Shown here: positions 54,634 through 63,765 of the stretch, piece by piece | Numbering within the stretch: position 1 is the stretch's first letter | Layout: every line of letters starts with the position of its first letter | Assembly (NCBI RefSeq): GCF_023499215.1 | Contig: NZ_JAKHSK010000005.1 | Span: forward strand, 149,438-213,437 | Origin: Zunongwangia pacifica | Lineage (GTDB): Bacteria; Bacteroidota; Bacteroidia; Flavobacteriales; Flavobacteriaceae | Length of the DNA: 64,000 nt | Reading direction: 5' to 3' | Translations under genes and position numbers: made by a program | The notes under the pieces: model-generated | The model's database searches: none | Seen by the model: only the letters and a program-made list of their open reading frames with translations | Told to the model about the DNA's origin: nothing

Positions 54634-55164
54634 TTATCGTATTTGTTTTAGTATTTTTAAGTATTTAAGGATTTCCTGATGATATGCATTTACATCTTCT
54701 GTTTGGATGGTAAGGTTCGCTTCAGGACTTTCTTTTTTGTGATCGATCTTTAGCGCTGATATTGCACATTTAAAGACCAGTTTTTTTAATCGGTTTTCGT
54801 TTTTAGAAAAAGAGATAAAAACATCAAAATTCGATTTAAAAAAATCCTGAACGGCTTTATTGTCAATATTTCCGCCCGCTTTAATTTCTGAAGGGGCAAA
54901 GAAAATCGCTCGTTCATCTTCTACAGAAGCTGATTTTGCAGTACAAACAAGAACTTTAAAATTGCTTTTCGCAATTTTTAACTCCTGCTGAAGTTTTAAA
55001 AGTGGTTTTACTTCTTCAAAAGCTTCAGCGGTGGTTACCAAACCCACTTTGGTGATCAATTTCTTATTTTTTATAACCGAAACTTCAGAATGTTGTTTCA
55101 AAAGTTTCTTTTCAGCTAAAAAATATTTAAAATTCTTAAACACTGCGGTGATATTGGCCAGCAA
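54634..55164 (-). CDS. DUF6913-family protein
   Basis: 176 residues, cytoplasmic, without signal peptide or membrane segment. It has a basic N-terminal part (FKYFLAEKKLLKQHSEV) and a mixed alpha/beta core with FKVLVCTAKSASVEDERAIFF. The size and the location directly before dapA match the DUF6913 family of Flavobacteriaceae, for which no function is known. The stop adjoins the dapA ATG without a gap, so its expression goes with dapA. The identification is from context as much as from sequence. Confidence 0.75.
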   Translation of the reverse strand: MLANITAVFKNFKYFLAEKKLLKQHSEVSVIKNKKLITKVGLVTTAEAFEEVKPLLKLQQELKIAKSNFKVLVCTAKSASVEDERAIFFAPSEIKAGGNIDNKAVQDFFKSNFDVFISFSKNENRLKKLVFKCAISALKIDHKKESPEANLTIQTEDVNAYHQEILKYLKILKQIR

Positions 55165-55325
55165 ATGTAAATAATTTCATATAGAATTTTACCAGGGATA
55201 AGCGCCCAATCTTCAGATGAGTTTTGATATTTAACAGGTTTGTTTTTTTTGTTACAATAATTACACAATATTGGCTTCCGCTTTAATTTATTCCGAAGAA
55301 ATGGCACCTACTTTTTTAATCTGCG

Positions 55326-55333
55326 TACCTTTG
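55326..55333 (+). promoter_or_regulatory. -7 box before the 5'-nucleotidase gene
   Basis: TACCTTTG fits TAnnTTTG exactly and lies 18 bases before the ATG at 55352. The location excludes the longer start at 55271. The -33 element at about 55301-55306 (TGGCACC) is weak. Confidence 0.5.
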
Positions 55334-55351
55334 CATCGCAATTTATGTACT

Positions 55352-56116
55352 ATGAAAAAGCTTATTAAACAGATCCCCCTCATCTTTTGCATTTTAAGTA
55401 TTATTTCCTGCAAATTTGATACTGAAGTTTCCAAGAAAACTATTGAAGGTAAAGAAATCCCAATCGACAGCACGATTCCCGGTGATCCCAAAATTGAAGC
55501 ATTTATCGCTCCTTTTAAAGAGCATCTTAATAAAACACTGGATAGTACGTTAGCGTATAATCCCCACGTTTTAAGTAAAGGTGAAAAAGGTATGAATACC
55601 GGAATTGGTAATTTAATGGCCGATATTGTGATGAAACAAGCTACTCCCATTTTTAAAAGCCGAACCGGGAACAACATCGATTTTGTATTGCTGAATTACG
55701 GCGGAATACGGTCCGAATTGAACAAAGGGCCAGTTACCACTCGCGATGCTTACAATATGATGCCTTTTGAAAATCAAATCGTCATTGCTGAATTAAGCGG
55801 AGAAAAAGTAGAAGCATTACTTCGTTATTTAGAAAAGGCAAAATCGGCACATCCTGTAAGTGGCATCAAGATAAAAATGAATAAAGAGTATAAAGTAACC
55901 AGTGCCATGATAAACGGGAAACCGATAAATCCCGAGCAAAATTATTTTGTGGCCACTTCAGACTATTTACAACAGGGCGGTGATAACATGAGCTTTTTTA
56001 GCAATCCTGTGAATTTGTATGATACCGATTATAAACTTAGAAATGCGATTATCGATTATTTCCAGAAAATCGATACGATAAAAGCAAAACAAGACGATAG
56101 ATTTATTAAAGAATAG
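55352..56116 (+). CDS. 5'-nucleotidase C-terminal domain lipoprotein
   Basis: 254 residues from the ATG at 55352; a longer start at 55271 lies upstream of the promoter. The lipoprotein signal ends IISC (Cys20). The body is the C-terminal substrate-binding domain of UshA-type 5'-nucleotidases: TGIGNLMADIVMKQA, IDFVLLNYGGIRSELNKGPV, ITTRDAYNMMPFENQI-type, VEALLRYL and FVATSDYLQQGGDNMSFF. Alone it has no metal centre; the next gene, 122 bases downstream, encodes the metallophosphatase part, so together they should form a two-protein nucleotidase. Confidence 0.92.
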   Translation: MKKLIKQIPLIFCILSIISCKFDTEVSKKTIEGKEIPIDSTIPGDPKIEAFIAPFKEHLNKTLDSTLAYNPHVLSKGEKGMNTGIGNLMADIVMKQATPIFKSRTGNNIDFVLLNYGGIRSELNKGPVTTRDAYNMMPFENQIVIAELSGEKVEALLRYLEKAKSAHPVSGIKIKMNKEYKVTSAMINGKPINPEQNYFVATSDYLQQGGDNMSFFSNPVNLYDTDYKLRNAIIDYFQKIDTIKAKQDDRFIKE

Positions 56117-56238
56117 CTTACTCCTAATTGCAGGGATTAAAAAAGGAAATGAATAAACCAAAGGGATAATACCAATCGGTTTCTTTATAAAGCCTTTAAA
56201 AAATTGAAAAAACAAATTCTTAACCTGAATTTATTCCT

Positions 56239-57144
56239 ATGAAAAGAAGAAATTTTATTCAGCAAACCTCGGCAGCCTCAGCATTTGTAGGATTAGGCGG
56301 GTTGTCTTCGCTTAGCTTTTCTGAAGCCACAAAACATATTACCATTCTGCATACTAACGATGTGCACAGCCATATTGAACCTTTTGGCCCAGATCATCAC
56401 CGAAACCCAAATATGGGTGGTGTTGCTAAAAGAGCGGTACTTATCGAAAAAATTAGACAAGAAAACCCCAATACGCTTTTATTAGATGCGGGAGATATTT
56501 TTCAGGGAACGCCTTATTTTAATTTTTACGGTGGTGAACTGGAATTTAAATTGATGAGTAAGCTGAAGTATGATGCTTCAACTTTAGGAAACCACGATTT
56601 TGATAATGGTATCGATGGCTTGTACGCACAATTGCCGCATGCCGATTTCGATTTTTTAATTTCAAATTATGATTTCAGCAATACCATTATGGATGGCCAC
56701 ACCAAACCCTACAAGGTTTTTACTAAAAACGGAATTAGAATTGGTGTTTTTGGCGTTGGGATCGAGTTAAAAGGATTGGTGAACGATAAACTTTATAAAG
56801 AAACCAAATACCTGGACCCTATTGAAAGGGCTACCGACATGAGTACCATTTTAAAGAATGAAGAAAACTGTGATCTGGTTATTTGTCTTTCTCATTTAGG
56901 TTATAAATATGACAGCGAAAAAGTAGACGATCATAAATTAGCGGCAAAAACCGAGAATATTGATCTTATCATTGGCGGGCATACGCATACTTTTTTAGAG
57001 GAACCCACCATTGTAAAAAACAAAGCAGATAATAACGTGATGATTAACCAGGTGGGATGTTACGGACTATACCTTGGCCGAATTGATTTTTATCTTAACG
57101 GAGGGAAACCTTTAGCCGGCAATGGTAAAAGTGTAGAAATTTAG
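56239..57144 (+). CDS. 5'-nucleotidase metallophosphatase domain protein, Tat-exported
   Basis: 301 residues. The N-terminus KRRNFIQQTSAASAFVGLGG is a Tat signal. The metallophosphatase motifs are LHTNDVHSHI (D and H ligands), LLDAGDIFQGTPYF, TLGNHDFDNGIDGL (the GNHD motif), LSHLGYKYDSE and IGGHTHTFLEEP. It removes phosphate from nucleotides in the periplasm. In UshA this domain comes first and the binding domain second; here they are separate genes in reversed order. Confidence 0.93.
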   Translation: MKRRNFIQQTSAASAFVGLGGLSSLSFSEATKHITILHTNDVHSHIEPFGPDHHRNPNMGGVAKRAVLIEKIRQENPNTLLLDAGDIFQGTPYFNFYGGELEFKLMSKLKYDASTLGNHDFDNGIDGLYAQLPHADFDFLISNYDFSNTIMDGHTKPYKVFTKNGIRIGVFGVGIELKGLVNDKLYKETKYLDPIERATDMSTILKNEENCDLVICLSHLGYKYDSEKVDDHKLAAKTENIDLIIGGHTHTFLEEPTIVKNKADNNVMINQVGCYGLYLGRIDFYLNGGKPLAGNGKSVEI

Positions 57145-57199
57145 GCATGTATTTTGTGCTCGCTTCATTAATATTTTTTCAATCGATCAAAAAGCGAAC

Positions 57200-57961
57200 A
57201 TGAAACATATTTTCTACTCCCTGGTTTTTCTATTCTCTCTCGTCACAGCACGACAAACAGTTGCCCAAAATGTTGATCCGGTATTACAATTAGACGGAAG
57301 TATTCTTTTTCAGGTAGGCCACATCATCCTAAATCCTGAAGGAAAAATTGCCTATCTGGATCTTATAGAAGCTATTCCTATTACGGTAAGTTTAGACAAT
57401 GAACCGATAGTTTTACTTGAAGAACAACGCAGCTTTCTCAAGATTCGGGAGAAGTTACCGCAAAGCCTATGGAACCATTTTAAATGGAATGCAAATGGTA
57501 AAATTTCGCTTTTTAACGACCATACTATCGATTATAACTTTAACAATCTAATAGACTATATTGGTACTTCCCCTATTGAATATAATTTTAACAACAAGAT
57601 CGATAAGATAGGAAATTATGAAATCTCTTATAATTTTAAAGGCAAAATCGAGCAGATAGGAAATATAGCAATCGAATATAATTTCCAAAACCGAATAGAT
57701 AAAATAGGCTACAAAAAAATTTCTTATAATTTCCGAAATCAAATCGATCGAATTGGGGATATCGCTATTGAATATGATTTACATGATCGTGTTGAAAAAA
57801 TTGGAAAACTGCATATCGATTACAACCTGAGCAATAGAATAGACCAGGTTGGCGATTTGGCTATTGAATATGATGCCAGAGGAAAGATTTATAAAATCGG
57901 GCACCATAAATTTACAGATAACGTTTATTCCTCTGCTGTAAACCACAATCCTGGTTTTTAA
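57200..57961 (+). CDS. Exported protein with nine 16-residue tandem repeats
   Basis: 253 residues. A signal peptide ends TVAQ (residue 23). Residues 110-237 contain eight units of exactly 16 residues with the pattern I-x-Y-[ND]-[FL]-x-x-[KR]-I-[DE]-x-[IV]-G-x-x-x, for example IEYNFNNKIDKIGNYE and ISYNFKGKIEQIGNIA; residues 94-109 form a weaker ninth unit. The repeats resemble YD/RHS-type or beta-solenoid units more than TPR or LRR. The DNA repeats every 48 bases across about 57527-57910. No known family is recognised. It follows the 5'-nucleotidase gene by 55 bases and may be cotranscribed. A structural or adhesive role is plausible. Confidence 0.85.
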   Translation: MKHIFYSLVFLFSLVTARQTVAQNVDPVLQLDGSILFQVGHIILNPEGKIAYLDLIEAIPITVSLDNEPIVLLEEQRSFLKIREKLPQSLWNHFKWNANGKISLFNDHTIDYNFNNLIDYIGTSPIEYNFNNKIDKIGNYEISYNFKGKIEQIGNIAIEYNFQNRIDKIGYKKISYNFRNQIDRIGDIAIEYDLHDRVEKIGKLHIDYNLSNRIDQVGDLAIEYDARGKIYKIGHHKFTDNVYSSAVNHNPGF

Positions 57962-58138
57962 AAAATTGGTTCAAAATTCCTCTAATTTGATAAAAACAGG
58001 AGGCATTTTTTTTTAAAATTTAGAAGGACTTACAAACTCCTAATTAGAAAATTATCAATCTGTAATTATTGTTTAGAAAACAGATTTCGACTACTTTTAA
58101 GTCATTAGGATAAGGTCGTATTAGTTTCTATTTAAGAG

Positions 58139-58858
58139 ATGAACAATAAAGAACCAGAACAATTACAGGATTATCTAGCGCCACATTACATACATCGCAG
58201 CAATTGGCTTAGGGCTGCTGTGCTTGGAGCTAATGATGGTATTTTATCTACCGCAAGTATAGCCATAGGCATTACGGCGGCTAGTGATACCCGCGAACCT
58301 ATTATTCTGGCCACCCTTGCCGGGCTTGTGGCAGGCGCACTATCTATGGCTGCCGGCGAATATGTTTCTGTAAGTTCACAAACAGATATCGAAAATGCAG
58401 ATATACAACGTGAAAAAAGAGAATTGATAGAAACTCCCGACCTGGAATTACAAATGCTGACAGAAATTTATATAAAACGAGGATTAAAGAAAGAAACTGC
58501 CCTTCAGGTCGCCAAAGAATTAACCGAATATGATGCGCTTGGAACGCATGTACGGGATGAATTGGGAATTAACGAAGTAAGCAAAGCAAAACCATTACAA
58601 GCCGCCCTTGCATCGGGAGCTGCATTTACCGTTGGCGGGCTTCTTCCTTTTTTAGTGGTTCTTTTTCTTCCCTTAAAAAATATGGAATATTCGCTTTATG
58701 GTTTCTCTATCCTCTTCCTGATTATTTTGGGCAGCGTATCGGCTAAAACCGGAGGCTCTAATATTACAAAAGCTGTTACCCGTATCACATTTTGGGGTAC
58801 TATCGCAATGGGAATCACGGCATTGGTAGGGCATCTATTTAATATCAATATTGGTTAA
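58139..58858 (+). CDS. VIT1/CCC1-family iron/manganese transporter
   Basis: 239 residues with five membrane helices (about 25-50, 53-75, 155-176, 180-200 and 213-235). The family motif GANDGILSTASIAIGITAAS is followed by GLVAGALSMAAGEYVSVSSQ, the helix-1/2 signature of VIT proteins. A cytoplasmic helical stretch (ETPDLELQMLTEIYIKRGL) separates helices 2 and 3. Plant and yeast members move ferrous iron or manganese; the bacterial members are probably metal exporters. The gene stands alone. Metal identity unknown. Confidence 0.9.
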   Translation: MNNKEPEQLQDYLAPHYIHRSNWLRAAVLGANDGILSTASIAIGITAASDTREPIILATLAGLVAGALSMAAGEYVSVSSQTDIENADIQREKRELIETPDLELQMLTEIYIKRGLKKETALQVAKELTEYDALGTHVRDELGINEVSKAKPLQAALASGAAFTVGGLLPFLVVLFLPLKNMEYSLYGFSILFLIILGSVSAKTGGSNITKAVTRITFWGTIAMGITALVGHLFNINIG

Positions 58859-59054
58859 AAATATATACGTTTTTAGAGTCATATCCCTATTCAATTTCAG
58901 ACTTTACTATTCCAACCTTCTCAACCAAACTATCTTGTAAATCATAGAATCACCTTCATCTTTAAGATTCAGTAAATAAATTTTGAAGTCTCTAAGAATG
59001 ATAAAAACTAACTTGCCATCAACCATCAACCAATTACAGTCTTCTGGAGAAGCT

Positions 59055-60641
59055 CTAATTACTATAAAAATACCAGTCTTTCAACTCCTTTCGATATTTA
59101 AATTGATCGCTAAGGGATGTAGGGACAAACTTAAGATCTTTCTTTTTCACCATAAACACGACCTTTTTTCCATCAAAATGGAGTTCATGCTGCTGATCTT
59201 CAAATTCATTGAGGTCATAATAATTAGTAGGCGGAACATCCTCAAACTGTGTTTCTCTTAAAGATTGAAAATGTCTATCATGAATTGTCACCACTTCTTT
59301 AGTCGTATATAACTCTGCCGACGGGATTAGATGATCGTAAATCACCAAAGTGCTCGTTGAAGGATATGATTTAGAAACCCATCCAAAAAGCTCTCGGTAT
59401 GAATTTAGTTTTGAGGGCATCGCTAAACTGAAACCAACGAATAGGGCAATTAAAGAAGGAACAAACCAAAAATTAAGGGCCTCAAAAGACCAATTTTTAC
59501 TTTTAATCCTGCAATAGAGCAATCCCAGAAGAAATACGCTCAATAGACCTGCCGGAATAAATAATTTTGAAATTAAAAAAAACAGCACTCCAGCTCCTAT
59601 TAAAATATACAATTCCCAGGTCATCGTATGTATTAAAATTTGCAATTGTTTGGAGTGGGTATTCACCTTATAAGCAATGAACGAGGCAAAAAATAAGGAG
59701 GAAGGTAAAATATACAAAATGAGTTTTGAAGAAAATAAGGAGAATATAAAAATAATAATTGCAGCACTGGCCATAAAAACTCTGGATAAGATATTGCTAC
59801 CAGTATGCCTGTTTTTAAAAACTCCGATTATTAAAGGAACCGAATAAGGGAAAATAAGCAGGGGAATCAAAATAAGATAATACCAAAAGGGCTCGGCTCT
59901 ATGAAAAACTTCCGCATTAAAAATTCTGTCCTTTAATTGATATCCCAGAAAATAGTCTAATAATTTTGGTACGGTACCTACCATATACGCAAACCAGCTC
60001 ACCGAAATCAAAAGGCATAAAACCAATGCCATCCAGTGATGTATGGTCCACTTCCATTTCAATTTTAAAAATGACTGAAATAAAAAAACGAAGATACCAA
60101 AAGGAAGAAAGGCAACAGGACCTTTAGTAAGCACACCTAAGCCCAGCATTATGGCCAGCAAATAAAGTGCTCTATACTCTTTCTTTAGATGATAATGGAT
60201 ATAAAAATATACCGCGGCCATAAAAAAAGTATTCAAATAAGCATCGGTAGTTAGGTTAAGAACAGAGATAAGAACAATTGGAAATCCTGCATAGATCATC
60301 ATCGCCAGCCTACTCTGTTTGGCATTATCGAAAAGTAAAAAATTGATCCTATAAATTAATAAAAGCTGTATGGCGTAGGCTACAACTAAAAAAAAGCGAG
60401 CGCCAAACTCATTAATCCCAAAAATCGAATATCCTAAAGCCGTAATCATATAAGTTAAAGGCGGCTTATGAAAATGATAAATCCCTAAAAGATAAGGATG
60501 CAGGTAATCCCCAGAAGAAAACATCTCGTAACCAATTGCTGCATATCTGGCTTCACTACTTTCAATAAACCCAGGTATCCCTATAGCCAGTAATAAACAA
60601 ACTATTAAAATTAAGAGACTGCCAATACCCTTTCTACCCAT
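59055..60641 (-). CDS. ArnT-like/dolichyl-phosphate-mannose-type glycosyltransferase
   Basis: 528 residues with about 11 membrane helices in the first 400 residues. The first periplasmic loop has the family pattern ESSEARYAAIGYEMFSSGDY, with an aspartate/glutamate that binds the lipid-phosphate sugar, then YHFHKPPLTYMITALGY. The C-terminal about 120 residues form a periplasmic domain (STSTLVIYDHLIPSAELYTT). GT83/ArnT members move sugars from polyprenyl phosphate onto lipid A or other envelope molecules. It diverges from the epimerase gene, which could supply the modified sugar. Donor and acceptor are not evident. Confidence 0.88.
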   Translation of the reverse strand: MGRKGIGSLLILIVCLLLAIGIPGFIESSEARYAAIGYEMFSSGDYLHPYLLGIYHFHKPPLTYMITALGYSIFGINEFGARFFLVVAYAIQLLLIYRINFLLFDNAKQSRLAMMIYAGFPIVLISVLNLTTDAYLNTFFMAAVYFYIHYHLKKEYRALYLLAIMLGLGVLTKGPVAFLPFGIFVFLFQSFLKLKWKWTIHHWMALVLCLLISVSWFAYMVGTVPKLLDYFLGYQLKDRIFNAEVFHRAEPFWYYLILIPLLIFPYSVPLIIGVFKNRHTGSNILSRVFMASAAIIIFIFSLFSSKLILYILPSSLFFASFIAYKVNTHSKQLQILIHTMTWELYILIGAGVLFFLISKLFIPAGLLSVFLLGLLYCRIKSKNWSFEALNFWFVPSLIALFVGFSLAMPSKLNSYRELFGWVSKSYPSTSTLVIYDHLIPSAELYTTKEVVTIHDRHFQSLRETQFEDVPPTNYYDLNEFEDQQHELHFDGKKVVFMVKKKDLKFVPTSLSDQFKYRKELKDWYFYSN

Positions 60642-60769
60642 TTATAAGTATTTGGTTCAAAACTAAACCTGAATTCTAAAGCTTTGCTTAAAATTCAATT
60701 AAGATACTATTAGCCATGCCATTATAATATTTTTTTTAAAGTTACTTTGTTATTATTAAACGTTAATAC

Positions 60770-61726
60770 ATGCATTTTTTAGTAACGGGAGCAGCGGGTT
60801 TTATTGGTTCTAATCTAAGCTTGGCACTTCTAAAATTGGGACATAAAGTTACAGGCATCGATAATCTGAGCGATTTTTATGATGTGAATTTGAAAAAGAA
60901 AAATTTGGCCGATCTACAAAAAAACCATATCAACTTCTATAAAATAGATCTATCTGAAAAAAGTGACCTGGAAAAATTATCGGTTCAAAATATCGATTTT
61001 GTGATTCATCTTGCCGCACAACCGGGACTGGATCATAATACAAGTTTTCATTCCTACCTGCTTAACAATACCGTAGCTACCCATAATTTATTAGAATATT
61101 GTAAAAACTTCCACTCTAAATCTATAAAACTTTTTATCAATATTAGCACGTCCTCTGTTTATGGATTAACTGCCCATGGTGATGAAGAACAGGTGCCTCA
61201 ACCAGTTTCTCATTACGGTGTCACCAAACTTGCCGCAGAGCAGTTAGCATTGTCCTATTTTAGAGCCGGAATGCTCCCTGTGTGTTCGCTTCGGTTATTT
61301 TCAGTATATGGCCCCAGAGAACGATATGATAAAATGTTCCCTAAATTAATCGCTTCTGCCCTGCTAAAAACCCCTTTCCATTTATATTCCGGAAGCCTGG
61401 AACATGTGCGCAGTTTCACCTATGTTGAAGATATTGTGGATGGAATAAAAAAGGGCATTGAAAATCACCAAAATTGCTATGGAGAAATTATAAACCTTGG
61501 AAGCAACGAAACCTATACAGTAAAAGAATGTATTCGCATGGTTGAAAATTTAACTAATTCTTCTATCCAATTAAAGCATTTGCCGGCCAGAAATGGAGAC
61601 CAAAAAAGCACCAAAGCCCATATAGAAAAAGCTAAAAGATTAATCGGTTTTACACCCAGTACTTCGCTAACATCTGGAATTAAAAAACAAATAGAGTTTT
61701 TTGAAGCAGCATTGACTTCCGTTTAA
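60770..61726 (+). CDS. NAD-dependent epimerase/dehydratase (nucleotide-sugar 4-epimerase type)
   Basis: 318 residues of the short-chain dehydrogenase-like epimerase family. TGAAGFIGSNLSLALLKLGH is the NAD-binding motif; IDNLSDFYDVNLKKKNL and HLAAQPGL follow. The catalytic triad is seen in NISTSSVYG and HYGVTKLAAEQ (Y-x3-K). CSLRLFSVYGPRERYDKM and the C-terminal substrate part resemble UDP-glucuronate 4-epimerases. It should act on a UDP-sugar in the cytoplasm. It diverges from the ArnT-like gene with 128 bases between. The stop codon is followed immediately by the eroded gene zone. Confidence 0.92.
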   Translation: MHFLVTGAAGFIGSNLSLALLKLGHKVTGIDNLSDFYDVNLKKKNLADLQKNHINFYKIDLSEKSDLEKLSVQNIDFVIHLAAQPGLDHNTSFHSYLLNNTVATHNLLEYCKNFHSKSIKLFINISTSSVYGLTAHGDEEQVPQPVSHYGVTKLAAEQLALSYFRAGMLPVCSLRLFSVYGPRERYDKMFPKLIASALLKTPFHLYSGSLEHVRSFTYVEDIVDGIKKGIENHQNCYGEIINLGSNETYTVKECIRMVENLTNSSIQLKHLPARNGDQKSTKAHIEKAKRLIGFTPSTSLTSGIKKQIEFFEAALTSV

Positions 61727-61951
61727 TAAACAAGTTTATTGGAGCTGGGATAATGAAACTGCTCTGCTTACTAATGGGAAACATACGGTTAAGTATTGGC
61801 ATTCTCTATTTTATAATGGCTTAGATGACTTAAGGATTTTAGATTCAAGTTTAAATTAGGCGCTTCTATTTTTCACGAAAATGAAGTTTATTTTGGAACT
61901 CGAAAAAATTACCAAATTGAAGATCCAGAACAAGAAAATTTTATGTTTTAA
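61719..61951 (+). pseudogene. Decayed gene fragment, two frames joined by a frameshift
   Basis: One frame (from about 61719) encodes YWSWDNETALLTNGKHTVKYW and HSLFYNGLDDLRILDSSLN (read in adjoining parts), then stops at 61857. A second frame takes over near 61830 with DFRFKFKLGASIFHENEVYF and GTRKNYQIEDPEQENFMF, ending at 61951. Together they form one plausible C-terminal protein segment broken by a frameshift near 61830. No start codon, no family recognised. The segment is a remnant of a gene lost from this zone. Confidence 0.5.
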
Positions 61952-62445
61952 ATTAAGTAAATCAACATCAGGTTATTGTCTTACCACACTAATAACAGGT
62001 ATTGTAGAAAAAGTGTAATTTTAGTAATCAGAAAAAATGGTTAAGCCGATAAGTCAACATCCCTAATCCTGAAAATTTTGATAGCCGCAAAACATTCTAT
62101 ACTCCAACAAAATACAATCAAGACCGTTACACACATTCTCATTCGAAAAATGTACCATCATCAACGATAAGAATTACAGTTAATAAATAAAAGAAGTAAT
62201 CAATAAAACCAGTTTAATATTTAGTAAAAAAGCAACTAGAAACAACAGGAGCAAAAACAATTGATCATTATTGATTTAACAGAATTTTCTTACGAAAATT
62301 ACAATTTTTTTTTACTAATTTAGCCAATATTGAAGTTTTCCTATGATTTATCGAACCCAATTACATACCAAACAGTTATCTGATTTTTAAACCCAATAAT
62401 TCTAAAAAACATTTTTGAAATAATCATATTAATAACTTAAATACT
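61952..62445. other. AT-rich eroded stretch with a second gene fragment
   Basis: No intact gene. A second remnant is visible at 62053-62190, in frame VNIPNPENFDSRKTFYTPTK then YNQDRYTHSHSKNVPSS and TIRITVNK before the stop. The rest shows no repeats, terminators or known motifs. The promoter of the DUF4878 gene is expected in the last 100 bases but no clear TAnnTTTG was found. Confidence 0.4.
62053..62190 (+). pseudogene. C-terminal gene fragment without start
   Basis: A 45-residue frame with normal-looking amino-acid usage (PENFDSRKTFYTPTKYNQDR, then YTHSHSKNVPSSTIRITVNK) but no start codon and an in-frame stop just before it. It may belong to the same lost gene as the fragment at 61719-61951, or to another. 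Function unknown. Confidence 0.35.
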
Positions 62446-62781
62446 ATGAAAAAAATTATTACAATAATCGCTGTTTCTGCATTGCTTTTGTCATGTTCAT
62501 CTGGTCCAGAAAAGGCTGCAAAAAATTTTACTGAAAACATGGCCAAAGGAAAAGTTGAAGATGCTAAAAAATATGCTACACAATCAACCGGTAAGTTACT
62601 TGACATGGCAGTGAGTTTTGGTGGTTCACAAATTGAACCCGATTTTAAATTTGAATTTGTAAAAGACTCAATCGTGGACAATAGAGCCTGGGTTACTTAT
62701 ATGGATAATGGGGAAAAGAAAGATTTAGAATTAGTTAAGATTGATGGAAAATGGCTGGTGAATGTGGAATCTAAAAAATAA
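62446..62781 (+). CDS. DUF4878-type lipoprotein
   Basis: 111 residues. The signal ends ALLLSC (Cys17), a lipobox. The remainder (GPEKAAKNFTENMAKGKVED, DAKKYATQSTG, DIVDNRAWVTYMDNGEK-type, KIDGKWLVNVESK) has the cystatin/NTF2-like pattern of DUF4878, in which a small alpha+beta fold starts with a helix near FTENMAKG. Its function is unknown; members are common exported lipoproteins. It overlaps the next gene by 20 bases, so the two are translated together. Confidence 0.85.
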   Translation: MKKIITIIAVSALLLSCSSGPEKAAKNFTENMAKGKVEDAKKYATQSTGKLLDMAVSFGGSQIEPDFKFEFVKDSIVDNRAWVTYMDNGEKKDLELVKIDGKWLVNVESKK

Positions 62782-63346
62782 TTTCATTTACTTTTTTTTT
62801 ATCATTTTTTGTGTTCAATGTCATTCTCCTAAAAAGAAAGAAGTTGCTATAGATTATGAAAATATTCATACTGGAAATTTAGTATGTAGACTTGGCAATG
62901 GCTATTTTTCCGATTTTTTTAGAAAATATGCATCTTCTGAGAAAAAATATTCTCATATAGGTATCATTTCAAAAGAGAATAATATTATTTATGTTTTTCA
63001 TACTGAAGCAAATGAACTTACGGGAAGTGGAAAAGTAAAAAAAGAAAGATTAGATTCATTTTTAAATGGCATTGAAACATTTGATTTCTTTGAAACAATT
63101 TTCAATACTCATACTAATTTGGAAATAGTGAATACGGTAAAAGATTATTATAAAAAAGAGACTCCTTTTGATATTGATTTTAATACCGATAATGACCACG
63201 AATTATATTGCTCTGAACTTATCGCTGTTTCTATAAATAAAACTATTGGCAAGGAAATAATTAAACCTACATTGATATTGAATAAAAAGAAATACTTCTC
63301 GTTAGATGATATATATTTAAATAGTGAAATCATAAAAAAGCATTAG
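62762..63346 (+). CDS. YiiX/NlpC-P60-type cysteine hydrolase, lipoprotein or exported
   Basis: 194 residues. The hydrophobic N-terminus (YFFFIIFCVQC) suggests a lipoprotein signal with Cys19. Further on, YSHIGIISKENN carries the catalytic histidine of YiiX/YebB-like permuted NlpC/P60 enzymes, and ELYCSELIAVS the catalytic cysteine. This circularly permuted papain-like family hydrolyses amides in peptides, peptidoglycan or lipids. The 20-base overlap with the DUF4878 gene implies cotranscription and perhaps a joint role. Local base use is AT-richer than in the housekeeping genes, and it lies within an eroded, IS-containing zone. Confidence 0.85.
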   Translation: MWNLKNNFIYFFFIIFCVQCHSPKKKEVAIDYENIHTGNLVCRLGNGYFSDFFRKYASSEKKYSHIGIISKENNIIYVFHTEANELTGSGKVKKERLDSFLNGIETFDFFETIFNTHTNLEIVNTVKDYYKKETPFDIDFNTDNDHELYCSELIAVSINKTIGKEIIKPTLILNKKKYFSLDDIYLNSEIIKKH

Positions 63347-63432
63347 TTAACCGCAACTAAAATTAATGGTGCTTTCTGTCCTTTTTTAAAGCTCTCTAAC
63401 ACTTACAAAGTCGCCAAGTTTTGTTGATATAA

Positions 63433-63726
63433 CTTTATGAAATCAACAGCTATCAATATAAAAAAGCTTGGGAGATATTCGCACATTTTGGCGATTTTCT
63501 TTTCTTACTAATCGTAGAGTATTTAAGAACAGATAATAATTATGATGGTGTATTTCTTGGAAAGCACTATCAGGATTGGCTCCTAGAATTCACAAAATCC
63601 TTAACTAAGGCGACGCATACTTTTGATGGAGATGATATTTTAGTTTTCTATTCTGAGAAAATTTTGGAATACCATAAAATTATAGATAGAAAGAATAAAT
63701 TTTTGATTATCCGTAAATACTCATAA
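63433..63726 (+). pseudogene. Start-less open frame, probable gene remnant
   Basis: A 97-codon frame reading WEIFAHFGDFLFLLIVEYLR, then DNNYDGVFLGKHYQDWLLEF and GDDILVFYSEKILEYHK, ending at 63726. It is preceded by an in-frame stop, with no ATG, GTG or TTG before the conserved-looking part. It is convincing protein-like sequence but lacks a start, so it is most likely the C-terminal remnant of a gene cut off by rearrangement next to the IS element. No family recognised. Confidence 0.45.
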
Positions 63727-63765
63727 TTTTTTAATTTTGATTATATTCACCTCAAATTCAATATA

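Noticed and set aside
55271..55351. N-terminal extension of the 5'-nucleotidase lipoprotein
   Set aside because: It starts upstream of the TACCTTTG promoter element and would hide the lipoprotein signal.
57527..57910. 48-base periodic DNA as a possible CRISPR array
   Set aside because: The period is entirely coding (16-residue protein repeats), without identical repeats or distinct spacers.
62424..62681. Minus-strand frame opposite the DUF4878 lipoprotein
   Set aside because: It is the shadow of a gene with a clear lipobox and family pattern.
63437..63511. ATG-started short frame MKSTAINIKK... in the eroded zone
   Set aside because: Only 24 codons, out of frame with the protein-like sequence at the same place.
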